From the NCBI GenBank assembly GCA_035502095.1, contig DATJUX010000043.1:372001-436000 (forward strand): a stretch of DNA of 64,000 nt. The letters run 5' to 3'. Below the pieces are notes generated by a model. It made no database searches, was not told where the DNA came from, and worked only from the letters and a program-made list of their open reading frames with translations. Positions 34,674 through 42,842 of the stretch are shown piece after piece. Origin of the DNA: JAKANT01 sp035502095 (GTDB taxonomy: Bacteria; Pseudomonadota; Gammaproteobacteria; Burkholderiales; Burkholderiaceae_F). Each line of letters begins with the position of its first letter. Positions within the stretch are counted from its first letter, which is position 1. Made by a program: the position numbers and the translations under genes.

Positions 34674-34967
34674 GGCTCCTCCTGCCGCAGAAGCTCGATG
34701 AGCGGAAGCGGGCAAGCGTACCCCTGGCGCGTCGCTGGTGCGACGCGAGGCTTGCCAGCGGCGGCCGTGGGCCCCCAGCGCTAGTCGCGGCGAGGCCATC
34801 CGTCGGCCTATGTGCAACGCGACAACGCATCCGGAGCGGGCCCAGCCTTGATTACAGTAAGCTGACTCGACCTCCCGCCTCAGGCATTCACCGGCCGCTC
34901 CGGGCGTCCCCGGGTTGGGCGAGGTCGAACCAGCCGATGCGAGGAAACCGGTGCACGACGGAGCGGT

Positions 34968-35390
34968 ATGAAGAATGAACTGCTGATCCGAGGGATCGTC
35001 CTCATCGCGATTTCGCTCTGCTTCGGCATTCCGGCGACGTCCTATCAAGTCGGCACGTTCTCGCGTGCCGGTCCCGGCCTCTTTCCGCTGCTGGTGAGCT
35101 GCATCGTCGGCCTGATCGGCCTGGTCATGCTGGTACGCGCCTGGTTCGAAAAATCCGCGGCGATGACGTTCAACTTCAAGAACATCCTCATCGTGCTGGC
35201 GAGCCTGGTCGGATTCGTCCTGATCGCCGAATACGTCAAGGTGATCGTCGCGATCGTGTATGTCGTGTTCGTCTCGACCCTGGCCGGCACCGACTACTCG
35301 GTCATGCGCAACCTGAAGATCTGTGCGGTGCTCATCGCCATCGCTTACGCGTTCCACGCCTTCCTCGGCCTGCAGCTGACGCTCTTCTGA
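34968..35390 (+). CDS. tctB: Tripartite tricarboxylate transporter small membrane subunit
   Basis: This 140-residue protein has four hydrophobic helices and the family-typical GIPATSYQVGTFSRAGPGLFP loop after helix 1. It is the small membrane partner of TctA in Na+- or H+-driven uptake of carboxylates using a periplasmic Bug/TctC receptor. ATG 34968 follows GGAGCGGT. Its stop TGA shares one base with the tctA ATG, so translation is coupled. No tctC gene is adjacent. Confidence 0.93.
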   Translation: MKNELLIRGIVLIAISLCFGIPATSYQVGTFSRAGPGLFPLLVSCIVGLIGLVMLVRAWFEKSAAMTFNFKNILIVLASLVGFVLIAEYVKVIVAIVYVVFVSTLAGTDYSVMRNLKICAVLIAIAYAFHAFLGLQLTLF

Positions 35391-36895
35391 TGGAGGTCCT
35401 GCACAACCTCGCGTTCGGGTTCGGGCACGCGCTGACGCTGCAGAACCTGATGTATTGCGCCATCGGGTGCGTGGTCGGCACGCTGGTGGGACTGCTGCCG
35501 GGACTGGGGCCCCTGTCGACGATCAGCTTGCTGCTGCCGCTCACCTATTCGATTCCGACCGGCGGGGCGCTGATCATGCTGGCCGGCATCTACTACGGCG
35601 CCCAGTACGGCGACAGCGTGAGCGCCATCACCATGCGCATCCCGCACGCCAGCAGCATCGTCGCCTGCATCGACGGGTACCAGATGACGCTCAAGGGCCG
35701 GACCGGGCTCGCCCTGTTCTCAGCGGGCGTCTCGAGCTTCATCGGCGGCACGGTCGCGATCGTGGTGCTGTCGACGCTCGCGCCGACGCTCGGCGAGATC
35801 GCGTTCCTGTTCGGGCCGGCGGACTACTGCGCGCTGATGGTGCTCGGCTTCTTCTGCGTCGCCTTCGTCACGACCGGCGGACACATGCTCAACGGCCTCG
35901 CGATGGCCCTGATCGGCGTGCTGCTCGGATCGATCGGCACGGACGTCAACAGCGGCGTGCAGCGTTTCACGCTCGACCAGCCGTTCCTGGCGGATGGTGT
36001 CGGGCTGATCAGCGTCGCGCTCGGCTGCTTCGGCATCGCCGAGATCGTGAAGAACCTGGACAGCCGCAGCAAGTTCACGCCGTTCACCGGTTCGATCCGC
36101 CTCATGCCCTCGTGGCCGGAGTTCAAGCGCATCATTCCCAGCGCCTTGCGCGGCAGCGCCGTCGGGTCGTTCCTCGGGCTGCTGCCGGGCGGCGGCCCGA
36201 CGATCGCACAGTTCGGCGCCTATGCGCTTGAGAAGCGCTTCAGCAAGCACCGCGAAGAAATCGGCCAGGGCGCGATCGAAGGCGTCGCGGGACAGGCGGC
36301 CGCCGACGAGGCCGCCGCGCGTACCAGCTTCATCCCGTTGATGAGCATCGGCATCCCGGAGAACGCCGTGATGGCGCTGATGCTCGCCGCCTTCATCGTC
36401 AAGGGCATCCAACCCGGGCCCAACATGATCGGCCAGCACCCGGACCTGTTCTGGGGCCTGGTGGCGAGCATGTGGATCGGCAACTGCTTCCTCCTGATCC
36501 TCAACGTGCCGATGGTTCGCTACCTGCTGTCGGTGTTCAAGATCCCGTACTCGGCGTTGTACCCGGCGATCCTCTTCTTCTGCTGCATCGGGACGTTCAG
36601 CGTCAACAACAACCTGGAAGACATCTACATCACCGCTGCGTTCGGCCTGCTCGGATACATCTTCCTTCGGCTCGAACTCGAGCCCGCGCCGCTGATCCTC
36701 GGTTTCATCCTCGGCCCGATGCTCGAGGAGAACTTCCGGCGTGCGCTGCTGCTGAGCCGGGGCAACTTCGCGACCTTCGTCACCCGACCGATCAGCGCCA
36801 CCCTCGTGGCCGTGATGGCCACGTTCCTGCTGTGGCAGGTGATCGCGTACGTGCGGCAGACGAGGGCGGCGCGCGATGTGAGCGCGGCCGCGTGA
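35390..36895 (+). CDS. tctA: Tripartite tricarboxylate transporter large membrane subunit
   Basis: This 501-residue, roughly 12-helix protein carries the TctA signatures VGTLVGLLPGLGPLSTISLLLP near the N-terminus and the inverted-repeat counterpart GSFLGLLPGGGPTIAQFGAYALE in the middle, plus EGVAGQAAADEAAARTSFIPLMSIGIPENAVMALM. It forms the substrate channel for tri- or dicarboxylates. It is translationally coupled to tctB. The receptor must come from elsewhere in the genome, as is common in Bug-rich Burkholderiales. Confidence 0.95.
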   Translation: MEVLHNLAFGFGHALTLQNLMYCAIGCVVGTLVGLLPGLGPLSTISLLLPLTYSIPTGGALIMLAGIYYGAQYGDSVSAITMRIPHASSIVACIDGYQMTLKGRTGLALFSAGVSSFIGGTVAIVVLSTLAPTLGEIAFLFGPADYCALMVLGFFCVAFVTTGGHMLNGLAMALIGVLLGSIGTDVNSGVQRFTLDQPFLADGVGLISVALGCFGIAEIVKNLDSRSKFTPFTGSIRLMPSWPEFKRIIPSALRGSAVGSFLGLLPGGGPTIAQFGAYALEKRFSKHREEIGQGAIEGVAGQAAADEAAARTSFIPLMSIGIPENAVMALMLAAFIVKGIQPGPNMIGQHPDLFWGLVASMWIGNCFLLILNVPMVRYLLSVFKIPYSALYPAILFFCCIGTFSVNNNLEDIYITAAFGLLGYIFLRLELEPAPLILGFILGPMLEENFRRALLLSRGNFATFVTRPISATLVAVMATFLLWQVIAYVRQTRAARDVSAAA

Positions 36896-36919
36896 CGTGC
36901 GGCCCAGGCGAAGCCGGGC

Positions 36920-37342
36920 TCAATCGACGATTTCGAACGCCGGGTTCCAGACGATCTCCCACAGGTGACCGTCGGGATCCTGGAAGTACCCGCCGTAACC
37001 GCCCCAGAACGTCACCCGCGCGGGCTTGACGATTCGTGCCCCGGCGCGCTCGGCCTGGGCCAGGACGGCGTCCACTTCTTCCCGCGTGTGCACGTTGTGA
37101 CCGAGCGACGCGGTGAGCGCGCCGCCCGGGTGGGGTGGAACGCCCGTGTCGTGCAAAAGGCTCGTGCGCGGCCAGAGTGCCAGCTTCAGGCCGGGCCGCA
37201 GGTCGAAGAAGACGACCGCGCCGTGCTCGAACTCCTTGCCAACGATTCCCGTGGTCGCGAAGCCCAAGCCGTCGCGATAGAACGCGAGCGAACGTTCCAG
37301 GTCGTCGACGGCGAGTGTGAGGATCGAGAGGCGCGGTTTCAT
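36920..37342 (-). CDS. VOC (glyoxalase/bleomycin-resistance-like) family protein
   Basis: This 140-residue two-module VOC protein has LSILTLAVDDLERSLAFYRDGLGF, a middle GLKLALWPR strand, and the second module's FWGGYGGYFQDPDGHLWEIVWNP with the typical DPDGxxWE metal-ligand Glu. It may bind a metal and catalyse a dioxygenase, lyase or sequestration reaction; the substrate is unknown. It lies 15 bases from, and on the same strand as, the upstream SRPBCC gene, so the two form a small operon. Confidence 0.9.
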   Translation of the reverse strand: MKPRLSILTLAVDDLERSLAFYRDGLGFATTGIVGKEFEHGAVVFFDLRPGLKLALWPRTSLLHDTGVPPHPGGALTASLGHNVHTREEVDAVLAQAERAGARIVKPARVTFWGGYGGYFQDPDGHLWEIVWNPAFEIVD

Positions 37343-37357
37343 CGCTTGTCCGCGGCT

Positions 37358-37807
37358 CTAGTCCGGGATCTCCGCCTCGACCAGTTTCGCCAGCAGGGCG
37401 AGCGACTCCTGCCAGCCGAGATAACACGCCTCGGGCGGGATCACCCCGGGAACGCCTTCCTGCACGACGTTCAACTCCGTGCCCACCAGGACCTTCCTCA
37501 ACGTGATCGAGGTGTGCATTTCCCCCGGCAGATTGGGGTCGTCGAACTTGTCGGAGTAGCGGATGCGCTCGTGGGGCGTCAGTTCGACGTACGTGCCGCC
37601 GAACGAGTGGCTCTTCCCGCTCGTGAAATTGGTGAACGACATCTTGTAGGTGCCACCAACACGGGCATCCAGGTGATGTACCTTGCCCGTGAAGCCGTTG
37701 GGCGGAAGCCATTTGCCCATCGCATCGGGGTCGAGGAACGCGCGATACACGCGCTCCGGCGGAGCGCGCAGCACACGATGCAGGCGGATGGTGCTGGTGG
37801 TCGACAC
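37358..37807 (-). CDS. SRPBCC/AHSA1-like ligand-binding protein
   Basis: This 149-residue START/Bet v1-like protein has TIRLHRVLRAPPERVYRAFLDP, KWLPPNGFTGKVHHLDARVGG, TPHERIRYSDKF and the C-terminal helix WQESLALLAKLVEAEIPD. It is probably a hydrophobic-ligand-binding protein of the AHSA1 group. GTG 37807 is chosen because AAGGAG lies 7 bases upstream. It precedes the VOC gene by 15 bases. Confidence 0.88.
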   Translation of the reverse strand: MSTTSTIRLHRVLRAPPERVYRAFLDPDAMGKWLPPNGFTGKVHHLDARVGGTYKMSFTNFTSGKSHSFGGTYVELTPHERIRYSDKFDDPNLPGEMHTSITLRKVLVGTELNVVQEGVPGVIPPEACYLGWQESLALLAKLVEAEIPD

Positions 37808-37912
37808 GGCAGCTCTCCTTTCGGGTTGAGGGATGTGCCTACGCAAGTCGAACCAGGCGAGGAGATTTCGACGCCCCGGCGCGCTGTTGCAACTTGTGCC
37901 ACCCCATCGGCT

Positions 37913-39016
37913 TCAATTGCTGACGACGATCGGTATCGGAACCAGCCATGCCTCGTTGTCAGACGTATCCCTCACTCGAATCGCGAGCGAGTGAGAGCCG
38001 TTCACCAAGCGGGTCGAGTCGAGTGAGTACGACCAGCCGCAGTTCACGGGCGCAAGATCCGGGTAGGCAGCTGCAACGTCGGGGCGCGCGCCGCCGAGGC
38101 TCGCGGTTCCGCTCAGAACACCGTCGACGTAGACGTTGACCGTCTCGACGGCGAGGTTGTCGAATGCCCACCCGGCAACAGAAACATTTGTCCCGGCGAC
38201 CACTGAGTTCGCCGTTGGCGTATCGACGGTGGCAATCGAGGTGGCGAAATCCGTGGGCGGCAGCGACGCGTGAAGTGCATAAATCGCTGCCCGCGCGGCT
38301 CGAACGTCGCCGGGAGCAAGGTAGACGTCGCTCTCGATGACGGCACCGGGCGCGACGGTGAGCCACGCCATCGGTCTCATGTACACCGTTGCGTCCCCGA
38401 GCGGTCCGGCGCCACCGGCGCCCGGATACGACGTTGCCGTGACGCCTGGGTACTGCCCTGGAGCGAAGACGCTCAGTCCCTGTCCATTGGAGTCAACCCG
38501 CGCGGCCCATTGTTCCGGCGCGTACACCTGGACGGAATCGGGCACGCCGCCGTTGACCGGCGCAAGCGTCTCGGTGAGTGGAGCATTGTTCCAGGGATCG
38601 CTTCCCGTGTAGTAAGCGAGAGTTGTGTAAGCGGAGTTGACGTATACGGCCGGCAGCTCTTGGGTCGCGTTGAAGTGCGCGTCGACCCCGTTGTGCGTTA
38701 GTTTGAAGTGGACTTTGAGCGCCAGCGGGGCCGCGGCTTCCACGGTGACGGTCTGCTCGAAGAGCATGTCGGAGGCAACGGGCGCATTTGGGCCGCCGCC
38801 GAAAGTGTCCGGATACCAATGCAGCGGGATGGCGCGCGCATACAGCGACGTCGAAGTCACCAACTGGCTGAGCACCGGGCTCCCGTGATCGTAATAGTCG
38901 CCGGCCAGGACGGGATTTCAGCCAAAGTCGGTCGTGCCCAGGCGACTGGCGTCCGGCGAATTGGCTGAGACGCTCCCATGCCCATCAAGTACGCTCACAT
39001 AGGCACCAATTCTCTG
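37913..39016 (-). pseudogene. Broken extracellular protein with C-terminal Ig-like domain
   Basis: The frame encodes FGxNPVLAGDYYDHGSPVL and onward to a C-terminal Ig-like module (residues after ATVDTPTANSVVAGTNVSVAG, ending ALTIRVRD-like and VVSN). In homologues I recall, the first segment reads GWNP; here the Trp codon is TGA (38918-38920), one transition away from TGG. Similarity in the same frame continues upstream to about 39016 (RIGAYVSVL) and then is lost beside the divergent 39050 gene, so the 5' part with any signal peptide is missing. The 320 residues after the stop are undisturbed. The original was probably a secreted carbohydrate-related or adhesive protein. Confidence 0.6.
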
Positions 39017-39049
39017 CGCGACGCCTTTGTTGAGCAAGGAACCTCCGCC

Positions 39050-39268
39050 ATGCGGGCCAGTGCCGTGTTCGCGTTCCTTCATTTCGTCGCGGTGTTCGGG
39101 ATCGCCGCGACCGGGTTCGTGGAGTGGCAGACCATGCGCCCGCAGCCGACCTATGCGGAAGCGCGGCGCATCCGGGTCTGCGACCGTTGGTATGGCATTT
39201 TCGAACTGCTCTTGCTGCTCGGCATGGCGTTCTGCGCAAGCCTCATGGCCCGCGGCTTCGGTGTCTGA
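39050..39268 (+). CDS. Short DUF2214-like membrane protein
   Basis: This 72-residue protein has two hydrophobic helices (VFAFLHFVAVFGIAATGFVEW and YGIFELLLLLGMAFCASLMA) separated by RRIRVCDRWYGI. This resembles the first half of DUF2214 membrane proteins, which are usually about 150 residues with four helices. It is either a genuine short variant or a C-terminally truncated gene. AAGGA 9 bases upstream supports ATG 39050. It ends 22 bases from the convergent anti-sigma gene. Confidence 0.6.
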   Translation: MRASAVFAFLHFVAVFGIAATGFVEWQTMRPQPTYAEARRIRVCDRWYGIFELLLLLGMAFCASLMARGFGV

Positions 39269-39290
39269 GCGCGCGCAGGCCGCGGGCCGA

Positions 39291-39863
39291 TCAGTGCCCC
39301 GGCCACGGGGCGTGGTGGAAGACGTAGCGACCAATTTCGCGCTCGCGGCCGTCTTCCTCGGCCACCAGGGTCAGCGTCATGTCGTGGCGCGGCTGCTCCC
39401 TGATCTCCGCGAGCTTGGGCAGGAAGAGCACCGCGCCGGCATGTGCGTCGAAGGCGATGTCGCGCAGCCGGTGCGCGACGCCGGGCGCGAACGACTGCAC
39501 CGTCACCGCATCTAGCCGCTGCACGCCCCGCAGCGGCACCTCGATGCGGGCCACCAGCAGGTCGTCGTCGGGTGCCACGGCGCAGTTCACGCCGCCGTTG
39601 TGCGCCAGGCGGTACTCGCGGATGCGCAGTCCCTGCCGTTGCAGCCGCGCGAGGAACGCGCCGGGCACGATCGCTGCGACACGGCCGGCGCGAAACGCGT
39701 CGCGCACGCCCGCGCCGAGTCCGATCAGCTCGTCGAGCGCGACGCCGCACGCGTCGCAGTGCATGAGATGCTCGTCGATCGCATCAGTGGCGGGCGCGTC
39801 GGTGTCGTGCAGCCAGTAGTCGACCAAGGCGCCGAACGAGAGATGACTCGCGGTCGCGCTCAC
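39291..39863 (-). CDS. Zinc-containing anti-sigma factor (ChrR-like)
   Basis: This 190-residue soluble protein has an N-terminal zinc anti-sigma motif H32-x3-C36-x2-C39 (HLMHCDACG) and a C-terminal cupin-like region (HNGGVNCAVAPDDDLLVARI onward to VVAEEDG-like and FHHAPWPGH). This is the ChrR plan, in which the cupin senses a signal and the zinc domain holds the sigma factor. No membrane helix is present. GTG 39863 overlaps the stop of the sigma gene by 4 bases (GTGA), giving the usual sigma/anti-sigma coupling. Confidence 0.85.
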   Translation of the reverse strand: MSATASHLSFGALVDYWLHDTDAPATDAIDEHLMHCDACGVALDELIGLGAGVRDAFRAGRVAAIVPGAFLARLQRQGLRIREYRLAHNGGVNCAVAPDDDLLVARIEVPLRGVQRLDAVTVQSFAPGVAHRLRDIAFDAHAGAVLFLPKLAEIREQPRHDMTLTLVAEEDGREREIGRYVFHHAPWPGH

Positions 39864-40441
39864 GCTGCATTCCTTCCCGCGTCGACGCAACGCCGAAGCC
39901 GGTCGATGCCGCGATGGCGGATCACGCGCACGTTGCCCGCCGAGAGACCGAGCTGCGCGCCGACCGTCTCCGAGGGTTGGTCGTCGTAGAAACTCATCAC
40001 CAGCACCGCGCGTTCGCGCTCGGGCAGCCGATCCAGGCACTCGGTGACGCGCTCGTGATCCAGCCGCGGCGCGATGTGCGTGACCTCCGCCGGGAGTGCC
40101 TCGGCGTAGCGCCGCAGCAGCTCCTCGCGCCGGCGGTCACCGCGCCGCTGGTCCATCACCGTCAGACGGCAGGCGCCAAGCATGAATGACACGACGCGCC
40201 CCGGTTCGCGCAACGCTCCGCTGCGCAGCTGCTCGATGGTGAGCGCGAGGACCTGCTGCATCAGGTCGGCCGCCGCGTGCGGGTCCCGCAGGTGGCGCAG
40301 TCCATAGCGGCGTGCGCGCGGCGCGAGCAGCCGAAACAACTCGGCCTCCGCCTCCGCGGCGTCGCCGGGCGATGCGGACGCGATCCGGCGCGCCACGCGC
40401 ACCTCGGCGCCTTCTGCCTCCGCAAGTTGCGATTCCCCCAT
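39860..40441 (-). CDS. ECF sigma factor
   Basis: This 193-residue sigma-70 family ECF factor has region 2 (LFRLLAPRARRYGLRHLRDPHAAADLMQQVL) and region 4 (ERERAVLVMSFYDDQPSETVGAQLGLSAGNVRVIRHRGIDRLRR). It is coupled by overlap to the ChrR-like anti-sigma gene. It starts at ATG 40441, 100 bases from the divergent MBL gene; the intergenic stretch contains a GTAACG element of the kind often found at the -35 of ECF promoters, but I cannot find a convincing -10. The signal is unknown. Confidence 0.9.
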   Translation of the reverse strand: MGESQLAEAEGAEVRVARRIASASPGDAAEAEAELFRLLAPRARRYGLRHLRDPHAAADLMQQVLALTIEQLRSGALREPGRVVSFMLGACRLTVMDQRRGDRRREELLRRYAEALPAEVTHIAPRLDHERVTECLDRLPERERAVLVMSFYDDQPSETVGAQLGLSAGNVRVIRHRGIDRLRRCVDAGRNAA

Positions 40442-40541
40442 GCCGCGAGCATCACCAAGGTCGCGCAAGAAAATCGCTGTAACGCAACCCCGGCTCGCGC
40501 CACATCCTGCGGTCTTCCACGCCACGCTCAAGGAGCGACCC

Positions 40542-41273
40542 ATGATCACCAGTGCACAGTCCGGTACCAACATCAGGGAAATTGCCGATGGCATCTACCG
40601 CATCAACACGCCCATCGATTTCCCGGACGGACAGGGGTTCAGTTTCAACCAGTACCTGGTCGTCGACGATGACCCGCTGCTGTTCCACACTGGCCCGCGG
40701 CAGATGTTTCCGCTGGTGCGCGAGGCGATCGCGTCGGTGTTGCCGGTCGAGCGGTTGCGCTACATCGGCTTCTCGCACGTCGAAGCCGATGAATGCGGCG
40801 GGCTCAACGCGCTGCTCGCCGTCGCGCCGCGTGCGCAACCCGTGTGCGGACAAGTCGCGGCGATGGTCTCGATCAACGATCTCGCGGACCGTCCGCCGCG
40901 CGCGATGGCGGAGGCAGAACGCCTCGCGTTGGGACGCCATCAGCTCCAGTGGTTCGATACGCCGCACGTGCCGCACGGCTGGGACTGCGGGCTGATGATG
41001 GACTCGGTCACCGGCACCTTCCTGTGCGGCGATCTCTTCACGCAGCCGGGCCATGGTGACCAGGCCATCACCGAAGCCGACATCCTCGGTCCGAACGAGT
41101 CGTTCCGCCGCCCGATGGACTACTTCGCGCACGCGCCGCAGACCGCGGCCACGCTGGCGCGTCTCGCTCAGGCGAAGCCGCGTACGCTCGCCTGCATGCA
41201 CGGCAGCGCATGGCATGGCGACGGTGCGGCGTTGTTGCTGGACTTGGCGCGGAGCCTGGCCAGGCCGCAGTAG
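40542..41273 (+). CDS. Flavodiiron-type MBL-fold protein without flavodoxin domain
   Basis: This 243-residue MBL protein has the diiron signature H79-x-E81-x-D83 (SHVEADECGG) instead of HxHxDH, followed by GWDCGLMMD, CGDLF and CMHGSAWHGDG, the remaining ligands of the flavodiiron/ODP group. It has the beta-lactamase domain only. ODP-type proteins bind O2 or NO at a diiron site. AAGGAG 6 bases before ATG 40542 fits. Divergence from the ECF sigma/anti-sigma pair suggests it is a regulon member dealing with oxidative or nitrosative signals; this is inferred. Confidence 0.85.
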   Translation: MITSAQSGTNIREIADGIYRINTPIDFPDGQGFSFNQYLVVDDDPLLFHTGPRQMFPLVREAIASVLPVERLRYIGFSHVEADECGGLNALLAVAPRAQPVCGQVAAMVSINDLADRPPRAMAEAERLALGRHQLQWFDTPHVPHGWDCGLMMDSVTGTFLCGDLFTQPGHGDQAITEADILGPNESFRRPMDYFAHAPQTAATLARLAQAKPRTLACMHGSAWHGDGAALLLDLARSLARPQ

Positions 41274-41313
41274 CCGGGCGCGCGGTTCTTCGCCGCGGCG
41301 GCATGCCGGTCCC

Positions 41314-42624
41314 TCAGCCGGATCGCGCCGCGGTCACGCGCCAGATCACGTCGCCGACGTCGTCGGCGACCAGCAGGCACCCGCGTGGGCCGATCGCAAC
41401 GCCGACCGGGCGTCCGTATGACTCGCGCTCGTCGGGTGCGAGAAAGCCGCTGAGGATGTCGCGGGGCGGCCCGGCAGGCCGCCCGTCCGCGAAGGGCACG
41501 AAGACGACGCGGTATCCGCTGAGGGTGCTGCGGTTCCACGAGCCGTGCTGGCCGATCACCATGCCATCCGGGAAGCCGGGCAGGGTGCCGGCCGGAAGCC
41601 AGCACAGTCCCAGCGACGCGGTGTGGCCGCCGAGCGCGTAGTCCGGCGTCAACGCGGTGGCCACCGCCGCAGGATCCTGCGGCACGCGGTCGTCGACGAT
41701 CCTGCCCCAGTAGCAATACGGCCAGCCGTAAAAGCCGCCGTCGCGCACGGAGGTCAGGTAGTCGGGCGGTGTCTCGTCGCCGAGGCCATCGCGCTCGTTG
41801 ACCACCGTCCAGAGCACACCGGTGCGCGGTTCCCACGCCAGCCCCACGGGGTTGCGCAGGCCGGAGGCGAAGATGCGGCTGCGGCCGGTCGCGAGGTCGA
41901 GTTCGTAGATGCAAGCCCGGCCCTGCTCGACGTCGAAGCCGCTTTCAGCGATGTTGCTCAACGACCCGACCCCGACGTACAGCTTGCTTCGATCGGGACT
42001 GGCGAGCAGGCTGCGCGTCCAGTGGCCGCCCGGCTTGAACTGCGTGAGCTTGCGCGGCGGTGCCGTGATGCGCGTCGCGCCGCTCGCATACGGAAAGGCA
42101 ACCACGCCGTCGGTGTTGCCGACATAGAAGGTATCGCCGACCAGCGCCATGCCGAAGGGCTGGTTCAGCCCTTCGAGGAAAGCCTCGCGTTTCTCGGCGA
42201 CGCCATCGCCGTCCGCGTCGCGCAGCAACGTGATTCGATTGGGGCTGACCCCGATCGCGGCCGCGCGCCGCATCGTGCTGATCATGGCGTAGTCGAAGAT
42301 GTTCTTGGCCGGCGCGGGCAGGAACAGCGCCTCGGCAACGGTGACATCGCCGTTCGGCAGCAGGTGAATCCAGCGCGGATGCTTGAGGCCGGTGGCGAAC
42401 GCGTTGACCTCGAGGCCGGATGCGGCAACCGGTTTCTGTCCCGACGCCCAGCCGCGCGCGGTCGGCATCTTGAGCGTCGGTATGCGACCTTGCGGCCGTG
42501 CGGCCGGGATTGTCGGCATGGCGCCGACCGCCTGCCGATCCGCGACGCCCTGGATGCGCCGCCAACGAACCGCCGCGTCGCCGACCAGCGCGACCACCTG
42601 TGCGAAGACGCTCGACACGCTCAT
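41314..42624 (-). CDS. PQQ-dependent sugar (L-sorbosone) dehydrogenase-like beta-propeller
   Basis: This 436-residue protein has the six-bladed propeller pattern of soluble glucose/sorbosone dehydrogenases: FATGLKHPRWIHLLPNGDV, FGMALVGDTFYVGNTDGVV, YVGVGSLSNIAE, ASGLRNPVGLAWEP, WTVVNERDGLGDE, GQHGSWNRSTLSGY, GRPVGVAIGP. No cleavable signal peptide is obvious at ATG 42624 (a hydrophobic SVFAQVVALVGDA stretch follows), so its location is uncertain. It may oxidise aldoses with PQQ or be a non-catalytic homologue. It is divergent from the histidine kinase with 218 bases between and no gene there. Confidence 0.82.
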   Translation of the reverse strand: MSVSSVFAQVVALVGDAAVRWRRIQGVADRQAVGAMPTIPAARPQGRIPTLKMPTARGWASGQKPVAASGLEVNAFATGLKHPRWIHLLPNGDVTVAEALFLPAPAKNIFDYAMISTMRRAAAIGVSPNRITLLRDADGDGVAEKREAFLEGLNQPFGMALVGDTFYVGNTDGVVAFPYASGATRITAPPRKLTQFKPGGHWTRSLLASPDRSKLYVGVGSLSNIAESGFDVEQGRACIYELDLATGRSRIFASGLRNPVGLAWEPRTGVLWTVVNERDGLGDETPPDYLTSVRDGGFYGWPYCYWGRIVDDRVPQDPAAVATALTPDYALGGHTASLGLCWLPAGTLPGFPDGMVIGQHGSWNRSTLSGYRVVFVPFADGRPAGPPRDILSGFLAPDERESYGRPVGVAIGPRGCLLVADDVGDVIWRVTAARSG

Positions 42625-42842
42625 GGCACCTCTCTCCCGGGTCGCGCATGTTAGCCAGGAACTCGAGCCCGCAAGTGACCGGCGCCGCGCGCCCAACCCC
42701 CGTTCCGATTGCGGCTCCGCTGCATCGGCGCACTGCGGGCGCAAGTGCATCGCGAACGCGTCGGTCACCGCCGACACGGTCTGCGCTGCGGCTGCGCTAC
42801 GCTCTGCGCGCGACCACGCGCCTTGATCTGCCGGGAGGATCG

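Noticed and set aside
40442..40541. ECF-type promoter with GTAACG at the -35 of the flavodiiron-like gene
   Set aside because: The -35-like element is present but no matching -10 (CGTC/CGTA) lies 15-17 bases away, so it is not listed as a feature.
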